Shown: in pieces, positions 1-11,392 of the stretch
Layout of the letters: every line of letters starts with the position of its first letter
Position numbering within the stretch: position 1 is the first letter of the stretch
NCBI GenBank assembly: GCA_037367405.1
Contig: JAZKJV010011598.1
Location: 1,054,001 to 1,118,000, forward strand
Length of the DNA: 64,000 bases
Source: Ottelia alismoides
Lineage: Eukaryota > Streptophyta > Magnoliopsida > Alismatales > Hydrocharitaceae
Reading direction: 5' to 3'
Translations under genes and position numbers: made by a program
The notes under the pieces: generated by a model
Seen by the model: only the letters and a program-made list of their open reading frames with translations
What the model was told of the DNA's origin: nothing
The model's database searches: none

Positions 1-424
1 ATATATAGAAACACACACATTCGATCACATGTTTACTACCTATTTCACTTTTGATATCATGTGGGTAACATGCAAATGAATTAAGTTTCTATAGTATGAG
101 GACATACCTTGAATGAAATGTTTTGATACTATGATGATTCCCTGGAAACTAATTGGATTAATTGGAATCTGAAAAGAAATTAATTATGATCCAATCATGA
201 ATTAAACATGTGGAGTTGTCTGCTCTGATTTTTTTCTATTAATTTGACATTAAATGATTGAAAATAATTAGATAAATTGGAAATCTGGACAGGAAGTAAA
301 TGACGATCATAATCTTGAAATATTCAAGAGGATTTTTGTTCAATTAGTATATTAATCTTAGTAGAATTCTTCTTGTATCCTAATTTAAGGCCCTGCATAA
401 TCAATGATATTGATGATGTCAATA
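1..424. other. AT-rich non-coding sequence left of LINE-2
   Basis: No gene-like reading frame or recognisable repeat is visible. The stretch ends at the target duplication of LINE-2, so it was once continuous with 8811 onward. It lies on the 3' side of the CDPK exon at 19599, so it is probably intron or intergenic sequence of that minus-strand gene. It could also be a diverged left part of the Tekay LTR that resumes at 9588; I could not show that by eye. Confidence 0.5.
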
Positions 425-436
425 TATACATATTTT

Positions 437-851
437 CAAGGTGGAGTTCTATTTTCTTTCTCCGGTGGCGGCGCCGGCGGCCGTTTCGCCTTCCCCGGTG
501 GTTGTCGTCGCTGGCCCTTCCCTTGGTCTGGGGGTGGACGCTTCGGCTTCTCCTTGCCACGTGGCATCGACAGGAGGGGTTTACGAGGGGTCGCATGCAG
601 TGCGTTCCCCCTCGGGGCGGTCCCTCTTCGGTTCTCGGATGACGTGCTCAGATCCGTGCAGGCACGATTTGTTCTCCTCGAGGCCCATCGAAGTCGATTC
701 GCCTTCCCTGCCAACGCCCCCTATGACGGCTGTTTGCAATCATCTCTCCTTTTCTGGCCACGTGGGCAATCATGCTAAGTTCTCCAATATCGGATCGGTT
801 CGATTCGGATCATGGCCTCGCTTTCGGGATATTCGGGTTGTTGAGGATCCA
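437..851 (+). pseudogene. LINE-2 ORF1 fragment (5' part)
   Basis: An open frame from about 441 encodes a low-complexity stretch rich in proline, serine and glycine, as in the linker part of plant L1 ORF1 (gag-like RNA-binding protein). No zinc knuckle is present because the element starts downstream of it. The frame is cut after the residues VVED by the poly(T) of LINE-1. A matching ED-containing frame resumes at about 4772. Assignment to ORF1 rests on position and composition, not on a conserved domain. Confidence 0.6.
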
Positions 852-1008
852 TTTTTTTTTTGACACTCCAAAAAGGGGGAGACACCCGTAGGTGTTCGCC
901 CCATTTTATTAAGGTTTATGAAAAGAAGATACTTACAGCGGGAAAAGGGAAAAGGAGACAGGGGAGCTGATATCAATAGCGATATCAGACGCCCCTAATT
1001 ACAAAAAG

Positions 1009-4000
1009 TTACAAAGAGGACCAGTCCATACAAAAGCGATTTGCGTCGATGTTGATATTTTCGATATAGAATCGCTGTCCGGCGAAGATAGCTTTGTTTC
1101 TTCCCACCCAGATACTCCATAAGCGCGCAAAGGGGATTATTTTTTCCGACCTCGGACGAGACGCAGCAGCTGCAAGGCTAACCCAAAATGATTCCATGGA
1201 CGAGTGATTTACCCAGGCAACGTCATCCCATATGGACCGTACACGTTCGCAGTGAAGAAAGAGATGGTCGGCCGTCTCCATAGCCGAGGCGCACAGCCCA
1301 CAAAGACTGGAAATGTTTGGGAATAGAGATATCATACGGTCGCGAGTAAGAAGACGACCACGCCTAAGGATCCACAAGAATATACCAATCCTTTCCGGAA
1401 GCCTGAGACCCCATATGAGGTTGCAATGATCAATAAGAGAAGCCTCCGTACGTACAGCGGTGGGGAGAAGAGCGGAGTATGCCTTCCTCGATGAAAAGGA
1501 CCCCGCACCCCATATGAAGTGATCAGGACCACCCGATGGAGTTGGGGCATCGACGAGCAAGGTCATCAGAGAGCTGAAGTCCAAAATCCGCTGAGCAGAG
1601 AGAGAGTCGACCAATATCGGGCACCACGATCCATTGATCCAGCATGAACCCACCGAAGCGTATTTGTCCCTTGCCAGCGCAAAAAGTCTCGGAAAAAGAT
1701 TCATGAAGATTCCCTTACCTGACCAGTCCGAAGTCCAAAAGCGGAATGAAGTCCCATCGCCGAGGCACGGCCGAAATAAGGACCGGTTGCGGTTGAAGAC
1801 CCCAAAGGCCTCGCGCCAAAAGCGCGGAGCATGATCCGGATGGCGACCGTCAAAGGCGGAAATAAATGCATTGCCCGCCGCTTTGCGAAAGCATCGCACA
1901 AAGAAATCATCATCGTTGCTAACAAGCCTCAACGCCCATTTGATAAGAAAAGCTTCACGAATGACCTCCAGCCGCCGAACGCCCAGACCCCCGTCGCATT
2001 TCGGACGTGCAATGTCATCCCAAGCGACCAAATGGATCCCTCTACGAGCAGAAGCGTTCTTACCCCAAAGGAATCCCCTCATATATTTGTCCAGGCGAAT
2101 CCTAACCCCCTTTGGCAGACCGCGCGTCGATAGATAGTAAATGGGTATAGCCGCAAGAACGTACTTAAGCAGCACCAATCGTCCCCCGCGAGAAAGCAAT
2201 GATGATCGCCAACCAGCCAGCCGAGACTCAACCTTCCCCACCACCCTTTGGTAATCGCGCAGCCGTGTCCTGCCCACCGAGAGAGGTAGTCCCAGGTAAT
2301 CCAGCGGTAGTGTCCCAGGAGCAGCCCCCAGAATGGAGGAGCAATCCCCGATGTCCGTGGGCGAGAGAGCAAAGGGCACAAATTTGGATTTGTTCTCGTT
2401 GATGCGGAGGCCCGACATTTCACAAAATAGTTGGACCGTAGTGGCCATACCCGCATATTGAGGCCTGTCCCCCTCAATAAAACATAAGGTGTCGTCCGCA
2501 TATTGTAGGAGCGGGATATGGAGGTCACCCATAGAGCATCCGGTAGTAAGACCAGCATTAGTAACACGTTGTATCATCCGTGGCAATACGTCTGCCGCCA
2601 ACACAAAAAGAAGAGGGGCAAGGGGGCACCCCTGACGAATCCCCCTTCTAGGCTGGAAAAGTCCCCCAGAAGGCCGGCCATTAATGGATAATGAGAAAGA
2701 GACCGTGGTTACACAGCGGCGGATCCAGGTGATCCACAGTGGTGGGAACCCCCTAGATTTCAAAACTGACCAAAGGAATCGCCAATCCAAGGAGTCGTAA
2801 GCCTTTGCAAAATCGATTTTCCATAAAATCCCCTTTGTCCCATTCCTGTGCCAACCGTCGATGATTGCTGAGGCAAGAGCATAACAATCAGAGATTTGCC
2901 TCCCTTGAACAAATGCAGCTTGACAAGGGGAGATGAGATAGCCAAGGACAGGCGCCAGCCGACGAGCCAACGCCTTCGCAATGATCAAGTAAATGCCATT
3001 TGAGATTGCAATAGGACGGAAGTCCTCAATACGCCGCGCGCGTGGGATTTCGGTATGAGAACCATGCAAGCCCTATTAATTCTGTTGAAGCCGTAGTTTC
3101 CCTCGCAAAATTCGATTGCCACCTCCAAAACGTCGTTGCTGATAACGTCCCAGAAGTCCTTATAGAAGGCAATAGGGAACCCATCTGGCCCAGGAGAGGC
3201 GTCAGCGTTAAGATCCCATGTCGCGCACTTAAGCTCGTCCAGAGATAACGGCCGAGAGAGAGTAGCAGCATCCGATGATGATAGCGAGAGGACATCGGGA
3301 GCCGTCCACTCCCAAGGAGATGAAGGGAGACGATTGAAAAAGTTCTTGAAATAATTTACCAAAGCCGAGCTCATGTCGCGATCCGATTGATATATAGCGT
3401 CCCCAATTTGAATAGAAGTTATAGTATTGGCGCGCCTACGTGCACTCGCGACCCGGTGGAAATAAGCGGTATTAGCATCCCCGTCCTTGATCCAACGAAT
3501 GCGCGAGCGTTGTCTCCATTCAATGGTTCTTTTCCTGTCCTCCTCCGCGATGATGTGAGCAGCCGAAACTCGCTCTGTTAATTCTTCCGGGGATAGGTCC
3601 CTGTCATTCTCCACACGATCCAATCTAATAATAGTCGCCTCCGCCTCGTTGCGAACGGACATCCGAGCCTGACGAGTAGAGAATTTGAAGGATGCAAGAG
3701 CTCGTCGCAAGGATGATAGCTTAAGAGCGAAGCGATGAGCCGCGTTGCCCACAAATGACGCCTGAGACCAATGTTGACGCACCATCTCCTTGAAGTTAGG
3801 CTCCAGAAGCCAGCTCTTCTCGTACCGGAAAATACCACGTGGCCGAGACGATTCTCCCGAATCCCACAGGATGGGGCTGTGGTCCGAAAAAGATCGAGGA
3901 CGAGAGGAGACCGAGCACAAGGGGAAAGCCGCCATCCAACGCGAATTAGCCAAAAACCGGTCGAGCCGAGACCTAGATGAATTATTACGCCAAGTGTATT

Positions 4001-4550
4001 TGATATCCGCGGGAACCAAATCCTCCAGTGCCAAATGATTTATGAACTCCCAAAAATCTTCAGAACCTGGATCCCTTCCCCCCCTACCACGAGGACGGTC
4101 GGATGAGAGTAAGGTAACATTAAAGTCCCCTCCCAAGATCCACGGAATATCCCCGAACGCCGCAGCATCAGCAAGCAAGTCCTCCCATAGATTCCGACGT
4201 GCATTGTGGCATAGTGGTGCATAAACACAAGATAAAGCCATAGGTACGTTAGTGGCCATGTGCATAAGAACTACAGAGATAGAATGACGTCCAATGCGAG
4301 AGCTGCGTAAAGAGAAGTTTGAAGATCTCCAAGCGACAATAGCGCCACCAGAAGAACCGATTGCGTCCAAAGAGCAGAAGGCATCCACCGGTCCCGCCCT
4401 AAAAGATCTCCAAAGCACGTCATCAAGTCCGCCAAGCTTTGATTCCTGTAGTAGGGCTATATCACAATCCCAATCAAGCAAACGTGATCCCAGGGCCCTG
4501 CGACGGCTAGGGTCACCTAGACCACGTATATTCCAGGAGAGTATCTTCAT
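1009..4550 (-). pseudogene. LINE-1 ORF2: endonuclease-reverse transcriptase, one frameshift
   Basis: The protein starts MKILSWNIRGLGDP at 4550, the typical start of plant L1 ORF2. Domains in order: an apurinic-type endonuclease with LGGDFNV and FSDHSPI motifs (about residues 1-230); a linker; a reverse transcriptase with SPGPDGFP, KIDFAKAYDSLDWRFLW and the catalytic YADDT; and a C-terminal zf-RVT domain with paired cysteines (CGLC) and an HLFLHC motif. The frame is open for 521 codons, then shifts at about 3020-3045, and continues open for more than 650 codons to a stop near 1009. That single shift is the only break I see, so this is the best preserved LINE in the window. It would nick target DNA and copy its own RNA in the nucleus. 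Confidence 0.92.
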
Positions 4551-4766
4551 TAAATATTACAAAAATTGTTCCCAAGAAGTGGCTGATGATACGCTAAGCT
4601 TAAACGCGACGATGATTCCGGCGGCGAAGACCAGCCGCTTCCGCCACCGCCTCCCGAGATACAAAAACCGGCGGAGAAGATGTCCCCTCGATTGCGAGGT
4701 CCAGACGCCGCGCATAAACCACTCCATATCTAGTCGGGGAAGCAATCGAGGCGTTCCACTCGAGGA
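4551..4766 (-). pseudogene. LINE-1 ORF1 C-terminal remnant
   Basis: Just upstream of ORF2 on the minus strand, a frame containing REAVAEAAGL matches the corresponding tail of LINE-2 ORF1 (DAVAEAAGL, about 5025-5060 on the plus strand). This marks it as the ORF1 C-terminus of the same L1 group. ORF1 ends shortly before the ORF2 ATG, as is usual for these elements. The remainder was lost by 5' truncation. Confidence 0.6.
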
Positions 4767-5089
4767 TTTTATTCGAGGACTTCGACTCCTCCGCTTTGTT
4801 GGCTCCGACTCCTCCTCCTCAGCCTGCCTGGTCGCCTCCGACTGTTTCCTTCATTGCTGTTGCTGATGACGCTCCCCGGGATGCGGCCTTGCAGTTTGTG
4901 GTCACCTCGGGGGCTGAGGGTGTTCTCTCCGAGGGGGGGGCGCTTCTTCCTCTCGCTTTGGCAAGTATTACAGGCAGCGTATGCTTCCTCGGCTCGGGTC
5001 ACCTTTGGTTTCCTCTTGTGCGACGCTTCGCGATGCGGTGGCGGAGGCGGCTGGACTGGCGCCTATTGGGGAACGCTCACTTGGTTCTT
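4767..5089 (+). pseudogene. LINE-2 ORF1 fragment (3' part)
   Basis: Continuation of LINE-2 ORF1 beyond the nested LINE-1. It begins with a proline-rich stretch (LAPTPPPQPAWSPPT) and ends with an alanine-rich tail (DAVAEAAGLAP) and a stop just before the ORF2 ATG at 5091. The tail matches LINE-1 ORF1, supporting the assignment. No RNA-binding domain remains in this part. Confidence 0.6.
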
Positions 5090-5090
5090 A

Positions 5091-8000
5091 ATGAAGGTAC
5101 TCTCTTGGAACGTCCGGGGACTCGGGGATCCCCTCAAGCGTCGGGCCTTGGGCTCGCGCCTCTCCGAATGGAATTGTGATGTGGCCTTTCTTCTCGAATC
5201 AAAGCTTTCTGGTGTTGATGCGTCCCTTTGGCGCTCTTTCGGTACTCTTGCGATCGACGATTTTCATTCTTTGGATGTTGTCGGTAGTTCGGGTGGAATT
5301 ATTATTGCTTGGCGCTCGGGGACTTTCATCTTCGAATCCATGCGCGTAGGGAGACATTCATTGACTGTGGTTTTGTCTCGCATTGATTCCAATGTTTCTT
5401 TTGCTCTCACGGCTATCTACGCTCCTACTTGTCATGTGCGGTGCAGGGATCTTTGGGAGGATTTGAGGGACATGGCCGCTGATTATGCGGATGTGCCTTG
5501 GCTAATGGGAGGCAACTTCAACGTTACAGCTCTGTCCGCGGATAGGCCGCGTGGCCGTGGGGGGCGGGACCCCGGCTCGGAGGATTTTCTTGCGTTCATT
5601 TCGGATTTGGCTTTGGAGGCCCTTGTGCCCAATGATATTGCTTACACATGGCGAAATAACTCATCCCGCTCGTGAATTGATCGGTTCCTTGCAAATGGTA
5701 AATCCGTGGATCTTTTTCCGCTGTGCTGGGTGGCTTCTAGGCCGCGTTCTCTTTCCGATCACAATCCTATTGTTTGGGACTCCGGGGAAGAGATTATCCC
5801 TCGGGGTATTTTTCGCTATGAAAGGAGTTGGCTCATGGAGTCCACTTTCAGAGATAAGGTGCGCGATCATTGGTCCCAGGTTTCTTTTACGGGCTCTGCT
5901 GCTTCTCGTTTGGATCAAAAGCTCTCTTCGTTGCGTCGCATGCTGGCCTCTTTCAAGAGGGAGACACGACTTAACCGTGTGGCCGCCAGAGCGGCGACGG
6001 AAGATACTATTATGCGGCTGGACACTCTCCAGAATGTCCGTGATCTGTCTTCGGTGGAACTCCACGAACGTGCCTCGGCTCTTGATATTGTTATGGCGGA
6101 GGACAAGAAACAAATTACTGAATGGCGTCAGCGATCTCGCTTGAAATGGATTAAGGAGGGGGATGCGAATACTGCTTTCTTCCACCGTGTGGCTAGTGGT
6201 CGCAGGCGAATCAATTCCATTGCTTAATATTGGTGAATGGCTCCCGCATTACAGGTGATAAGGAGATTGGCGATGCTTTCGTGAACCACTTCAAGCTTGC
6301 GGTTGGCTCCGGTGCTCCTCGCCGCGGGCGTTGGCTGGGGCAGGGTGCCTCGTCCATTTCTGATTCGGACGCTTTGGCCTTGGTGCGGCCTTTCTCTATG
6401 GCGGAGCTGAAAGAGGCGGTCTGGGATCTTAATGACAATGCCGCGCCGGGTCCGGATGGTTTCCCCGTGGCCTTCTACCGCGATTTTTGGGATGTCGTGG
6501 GTGGCGATGTGTTGGCGGTTGCTCATGAATTTGCTGCGGGTAACAGTGGGTTTAACAAAATTAATAAGTCCCTTATCACGTTGATTCCTAAGATTCACCC
6601 GGCCACGCGTATTGAGGATTTTCGCCCCATCTCTATGTCCAACGGAAATATCTTATCATTGCTAAGGCTTTGGCTAGGCGTCTTGCTCCCTTTCTTGCAT
6701 CACTGGTTTCCCCTACGCAGGCGGCCTTCATACGTGGTCGTAATATTTCTGATTGCTATGCGTTGGCCTCGGAGGTTGTTGGGGCGTGGCGGCGGTCGAA
6801 AACTCAAGGAATTTTATGGAAGATTGACTTTGCCAAGGCGTACGATTGCCTTGATTGGCGTTTTCTGTGGTCTGTCCTGCATCGGCGGAGATTTCCGGTG
6901 GTTTGGATCTCATGGATGCGTCGTTGTGTTTCCACGACTTCTCTCTTTGTTTTGCTCAATGGCAGCCCTGTTGGGGGCTTTTTCCAGCCGCGTCGGGGCG
7001 TTCGGCAAGGGTGACCTCTTGCACCTCTTCTCTTTGTGCTCGTGGCGGATGTCCTGCCTCGGATGATCGAGGGGGTGGCTGCGGCTGACTTGACGCGGGG
7101 CTGCTTCTTTGGGGATCTCCATGTCCATTCTATCCAGTTCGCCGATGATACTCTTTGTTTTGTTGAGGGGGGGACTGATGCGGTGGCAGGGATGGCCGCG
7201 ACTGTGCATCTTTTCTCCGAGGCTTCCGGGCTGGCGATCAATGCGTCCAAATCTAAAGTGGTGCCTTTTGGCTTGCCGGAGGCGGAGGCCATGGAATGTG
7301 CATGTTTGCTGGGTTCAAGTACGTCCTCTCTTCCGTTTGATTATCTTGGTATCCCTCTTACTGTTGGTCACTCTCGCCTGCGCGATTGGAGGCCTCTTGT
7401 GGAGAAGATGGAGGCACGCCTGGCGGGTTGGCGTGCGGTGCTGCTTTCCAGGGGCGGGCGGTTGATTCTTCTTAAGGTGGTTCTCGCATCTATCCCCATC
7501 TATTTTCTATCGGTCCGTGGCTTGCCAAAAGGGATTCATTTGAGGCTGGAGAGATGCATGCATCGTTTCCTGTGGGGAAAAAATGGTGGTTAAACAAGGG
7601 GGATTCACTTGGTTGGCTGGGACGACATCACCTTTTCTAAGCGTCTAGGGGGCTTAGGGGTCCGCCGGCTGGAGGCGGTTAACAATTCTCTGTAGCTTAA
7701 ATGGGTTGCGCATGTGTGGGGTAATGACGATAGCTTTATGATTACTGCTATGCGGGCTTTTCTTGGTGAGGAATTCTCGGCCGGCTTTAGGGGTAACTCT
7801 GTCTGCACCATCTCTCCTTTCTGGCGCGGTGTGACGAAGGTCTTTGGGCTAAATAGGTCTCTCTTTGCGCCTGTGCTGGGCAATGGGAATTCATTCAGAT
7901 TCTGGACTGATGACTGGGCTGGTCGGGGTGCGTTCAATCAGTTGTTCCCGCGTCTCTTCGCTATGGTCGAGAACAAGGAGGCATCTGTCGCCTCTTGTTG

Positions 8001-8625
8001 GGATAACTGCTCCTGGTGTCCGAGGATCGCTGACAGCCTTTCGGAGCGACGGCTGGATGACTTCCTTTCTCTTATGGCTCTCCTCGTTGATGCCCCTCGC
8101 CCGTCTGGTGGGCGTGATCACTGGTCATGGAAGGACGGGTCTTTCTCCACGCGTAAGGCGTATTTGGCTCTCTCTCCGTCCTTAGTTGTTGTGGACGTTC
8201 TCTTGGTGCACGACTGTCGTTTCCTTTGGTCCCTCAGACTTCCGGAGCGCATTGGTATGTTCTTCTGGCTCCTTCGTCGTGGTAGGATTCTGACTCGCGA
8301 TCGTTGTGTTGTTTTCTTACCGAATATTACTCCGACGTGCGGTCTCTGTGGTGCGGAACGGGAAACTATCACCCATCTGTTCTTTGAATGCCATCTTGTT
8401 CGCTCGCTTTGGCTGGATGTCCCTTGGCTCAACGCGGTTTCCTTTCCAGCTGTGTATGAGAGCCTGGTCAATTCATGGGGTCGGGACAGGAAACTTCTTT
8501 TGGTCCCTCTTGCAAGGATTTGGAGTACATGGCTGGGGAGGAATGAGGCAATCTTTTCGTCTCAAAGGTTCTACAGGGAGAATATCATTATACGTGCTAT
8601 GCGGCTTCTGGAGGACTGGTCCTAG
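5091..8625 (+). pseudogene. LINE-2 ORF2: endonuclease-reverse transcriptase, decayed
   Basis: Starts MKVLSWNVRGLGDP at 5091 and is collinear with LINE-1 ORF2. The endonuclease shows MGGNFNV. The reverse transcriptase shows APGPDGFP, KIDFAKAYDCLDWRFLW and FADDTLCF. The C-terminus has the zf-RVT domain with CGLCG and HLFFEC. Breaks include a TGA at about 5672 (CGA to TGA in the SRSRLDR block), a stop near 6226, a frameshift near 6645, a TGA at 7015 inside RQGCPLAP, and stops at about 7591 and 7693. It is clearly older and more damaged than the LINE nested in it, in agreement with the nesting order. Confidence 0.92.
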
Positions 8626-8810
8626 GGGTAGCTTTTGGGTTTTCTTGGGGTACTGCACTGTTTGCGGCCCTCCTCTCGGATGGTCGGCTCTATTTCTTTT
8701 CCTATACTCTTTGTAATTTTTATTTTGGTTTTCTTTTTTAATATATTGGGGTGAACACCGCTGAGTGTCTCCCCCTCTTTTAAGCTTCAAAAAAAAATTA
8801 TACATATTTT

Positions 8811-9587
8811 ATAAAATTTTTCCATAGGGAATCTGGGTTAGGAAATTTATAACCTTATCTCTGCGCTACTCCTATCCATTCTTGTTAGGGATATATGGTT
8901 TTGGTTCTAGCATGACAAGGTATTTAACTTGCATGTCCTATGGATTGCCATGTAATGCGTCAGTTATTCATGTTATAAGTTTGTGAGCCATGTGGTATAT
9001 CTTCTTGTTTATAGTGAAACAGAAGTAACAACCTCCATTCCTTAAACTCTCATGCACTAAATCCCAATTACCTTCAATCATTCAAGTTGAATGGCACCTA
9101 TTTCGTAATGTGATTAGTTCAGGATTCAGATAAATTTTCATATCATATATCGTTAGGTGTTCTCCACTCATTTGCTATAAATCTCAGAATACCCTTTTAG
9201 CAACAAGATGTTGTGTATTTTACCCTAAAGGAAAATATGATCAATTACATTCTTCTCTAGTTTCAACATTTTTTTAATAAAAGAAAAAAAAGGACACAAG
9301 AAGAAAGCCACTTTTGAGGTTAGAAGTAGTTGATTGATCATTTCTGGCAATCAGACCAAAGTATGGAGGGCGGCTATATACTTTCACTGAGTATAGATGT
9401 TCCAACGGATTAGCGAGATATCCTCTAGCAACCACTTCTTACAGTATCAAATTAAGTCTAGATCACAATTCGACGGGTTTGGAACACAAGATGCAAAGTA
9501 ATTATGCATCAAGTTTATTCCTCATAAGAGGACTTGTAATATATAATTGGTCACACATTCTTAGGCAATATGTTCGATATATTGTGC
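8811..9587. other. Non-coding flank between LINE-2 and the Tekay LTR
   Basis: AT-rich, with no open frame of note and no recognised repeat. It begins at the right target duplication of LINE-2 and runs into the GC-rich block of LTR-A. The full LTRs of this family place that block 2-2.5 kb inside the LTR, so this stretch together with 1-424 might be the diverged left half of LTR-A, interrupted by LINE-2. I could not confirm this by eye. Confidence 0.4.
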
Positions 9588-11135
9588 CGGTCATGGTGAG
9601 CCTTACACATGACCGTGCAAGGGCACGGTGACCCTCAACTGGGCAGGAGATAGGAAGCCCAACTAGGGCAGCGGCCTCCAAGTGCGCGGGTCTAGGATCC
9701 CATTCTTCTTACGGTTTTTACGCGAGCTCGCAAGGTTTTTACGCCTCGTTGGGATCCTGACTTTTGACCAGTTCTGTTGACCCTGTGTTTTAGGATACCC
9801 ATGCGGGGGATCCTCGGTTTTAGTTTTTCGTACGAGCTCGTTTGCCCATTACCTGTCGGGTCGGTTTCTAGAGTGACTTTTCCGGAGAGTCTCTCTCACC
9901 CGTCTCTAGGGCGTAGTTTTGGAGTAGACCTTTCCCTCTATTAGACTGCACTTCCAATAAAAGGGCGAGACGGAAGAGCCTTATAGGAGGCTACCTCACC
10001 GCTTGAGTTTTCGGTTACTTTCAGCCAACGGGCTTGGCGATACTACATTCGAATCATCCATGACTACATCTAAATCATCTAGGGTTACATCTGAATAAGT
10101 TACAGTTGAGGATTGGTGGAGTTACAATCAAAGTGATTAGGTTATAATGCATCTGGGCTAAGAGATGAAATCAATGATAAGTTGAGTTCGTTGGAAGTGA
10201 CTATAATTAAAATAAATACGAAATCCCTATAAGCTAGTGGACGTGTTGGGAACTTAGTTAGGATGCATTATACAACACCACATGCCTACGGAGGCACCCC
10301 AACCCTAAGGCATTATTCACGTCTTAGAGTCATAGTGTGAGGTTATACAAGATCAAGACCACAGACTATCTACTAGACTTGAAAAGATAGATAGAATTGC
10401 AAACCCGATTAATATATTATTCTTTCCATCTCAATAAATTAAGAGTAAAATAAAGTATCACCTTACTAGCTCATTACTAAAATCCATAACCTGACCTCAA
10501 TGATAAGTAAACAACATAGACTTACTGGTCTCATATTCTATGGAAAATATTATATATATATATATAATTTTGGGATAATGAATAATCAAGAGGAAATGCA
10601 TGCAGAAAAATTTTGAAAACTTTTTTCTAAGCAGGTAGTGGTAGTTTTAAATTCATAAATGCATGTCTACTTGCTTTCTTTTGAACATATTAAATGCCTG
10701 TTTATTTATATAAGTTTTGGGTGTACGAGCGCTCGCTAACGCCTCTTCTACCTTGCATGTTTTTGCATGCAAACAGCTTGCATCTCAGTAGCGGGTTGAT
10801 GATTCCTGGATATCGGGTATATTCTAGATAGTACAGTTTCTTTTGTCTCAATTTTTGTTCAGCTCATATTGTAAATGTTTTCTTTCTCTTATATATACAT
10901 TTTAGAATATATGTATATACTGTCATCTCTTTTATACATGTATAAATTATGGAAATTAATGAAATGAAATTATGGTGGCATATGTCTTTATTGGTTCTGT
11001 GGTTATTAATGTGGATTGAATGTCATATGCAAACAACGTAACTTTCCCTTGATTTTCAAAAACTTAATGCGATCACTTGTAAATATAATAGTGCGAATGC
11101 GGCGTAAACAGGTGCCAGGATCCGAGGACAACGCA
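9588..11135 (+). repeat. LTR-A: right part of a Tekay/Del-family gypsy LTR
   Basis: Three landmarks are shared with the better-defined LTRs at 35485-39389 and 53731-57882. They are a GC-rich block starting near GTGCCGGTCATG (9590-10000), the block TAGTGGACGTGTTGGGAACT followed by GCATGCCTACGGAGGCACCC (10236-10300), and an end resembling GTAAACRGGT-CC-GGATCC (11104-11125). It is followed at once by a primer-binding site and gypsy coding remnants, so it is the 5' LTR of a plus-strand element. The left border is not established. Confidence 0.75.
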
Positions 11136-11138
11136 GTT

Positions 11139-11150
11139 TGGTATCAGTAC
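11139..11150 (+). other. Decayed primer-binding site (initiator Met tRNA type)
   Basis: TGGTATCAGTAC three bases past the LTR end corresponds to TGGTATCAGAGC, the usual plant retrotransposon primer site complementary to the 3' end of initiator tRNA-Met. The same position in the young Tekay copy (57886) is intact. The two leader sequences stay alignable for about 250 bp downstream. Confidence 0.75.
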
Positions 11151-11392
11151 CTTGGTACCCCTCTACACGTATTTGCAGTATTACAATGTCAATCATATTA
11201 AGTTTTCGGATAGCGATAGTCTTCCGACTTGTCGTGAGTTTGAGAAGGGAAATATGACATTCGAATTCAAAAACCACAACTGTCACCAATTTCATTATTT
11301 TTCATATTATATCCCAAGAAGAGAAAAAGTATATATGATAAGTATCTGCGATTGTCACTTTTTATGATTAAAAATGATTCTCATGCAAAGCC

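Larger units (their letters stand above)
852..4766 (-). mobile_element. LINE-1: L1-type retrotransposon nested in LINE-2
   Basis: Minus-strand L1 LINE. Its 3' end is the poly(T) at 852-861 (poly(A) on its own strand), preceded by the same hairpin tail as the other LINEs (862-905). It is 5'-truncated inside ORF1; the left border near 4766 is approximate. The target duplication is short or decayed: gaggat stands at 843-848 and gaggat or gaggac at 4762-4780. It carries an almost complete ORF2 (see 1009-4550). It is younger than LINE-2, in which it sits. Confidence 0.9.
437..8798 (+). mobile_element. LINE-2: plant L1-type non-LTR retrotransposon (outer element)
   Basis: Plus-strand L1 LINE, 5'-truncated within ORF1. 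It is flanked by a perfect 12-bp target duplication, tatacatatttt, at 425-436 and 8799-8810. It ends in the family 3' tail (8744-8788), which holds a GAACACC-loop-GTGTC hairpin, a C-rich run and a short poly(A) at 8789-8797. A second LINE (852 to about 4766, minus strand) is inserted in ORF1. Without it, the copy is about 4.4 kb. The duplications enclose both elements, which proves the order of insertion: LINE-2 first, LINE-1 later. Confidence 0.93.

Noticed and set aside
373..863. Several overlapping Arg/Pro-rich frames on both strands
   Set aside because: GC-rich ORF1 sequence of LINE-2 produces open shadow frames. Only the frame at 441 fits the ORF1 continuation at 4767.
1701..4866. Plus-strand frames within LINE-1, and minus-strand frames within LINE-2
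   Set aside because: Antisense shadows of the ORF2 genes, with no domain matches of their own.
10550..10568. TA microsatellites (10550, 54220, 55245, 55600, 62440) as promoters
   Set aside because: Simple TA repeats are common in these LTRs and vary in length between LTR copies. Only 54376 has a plausible promoter position, and that is kept at low confidence.
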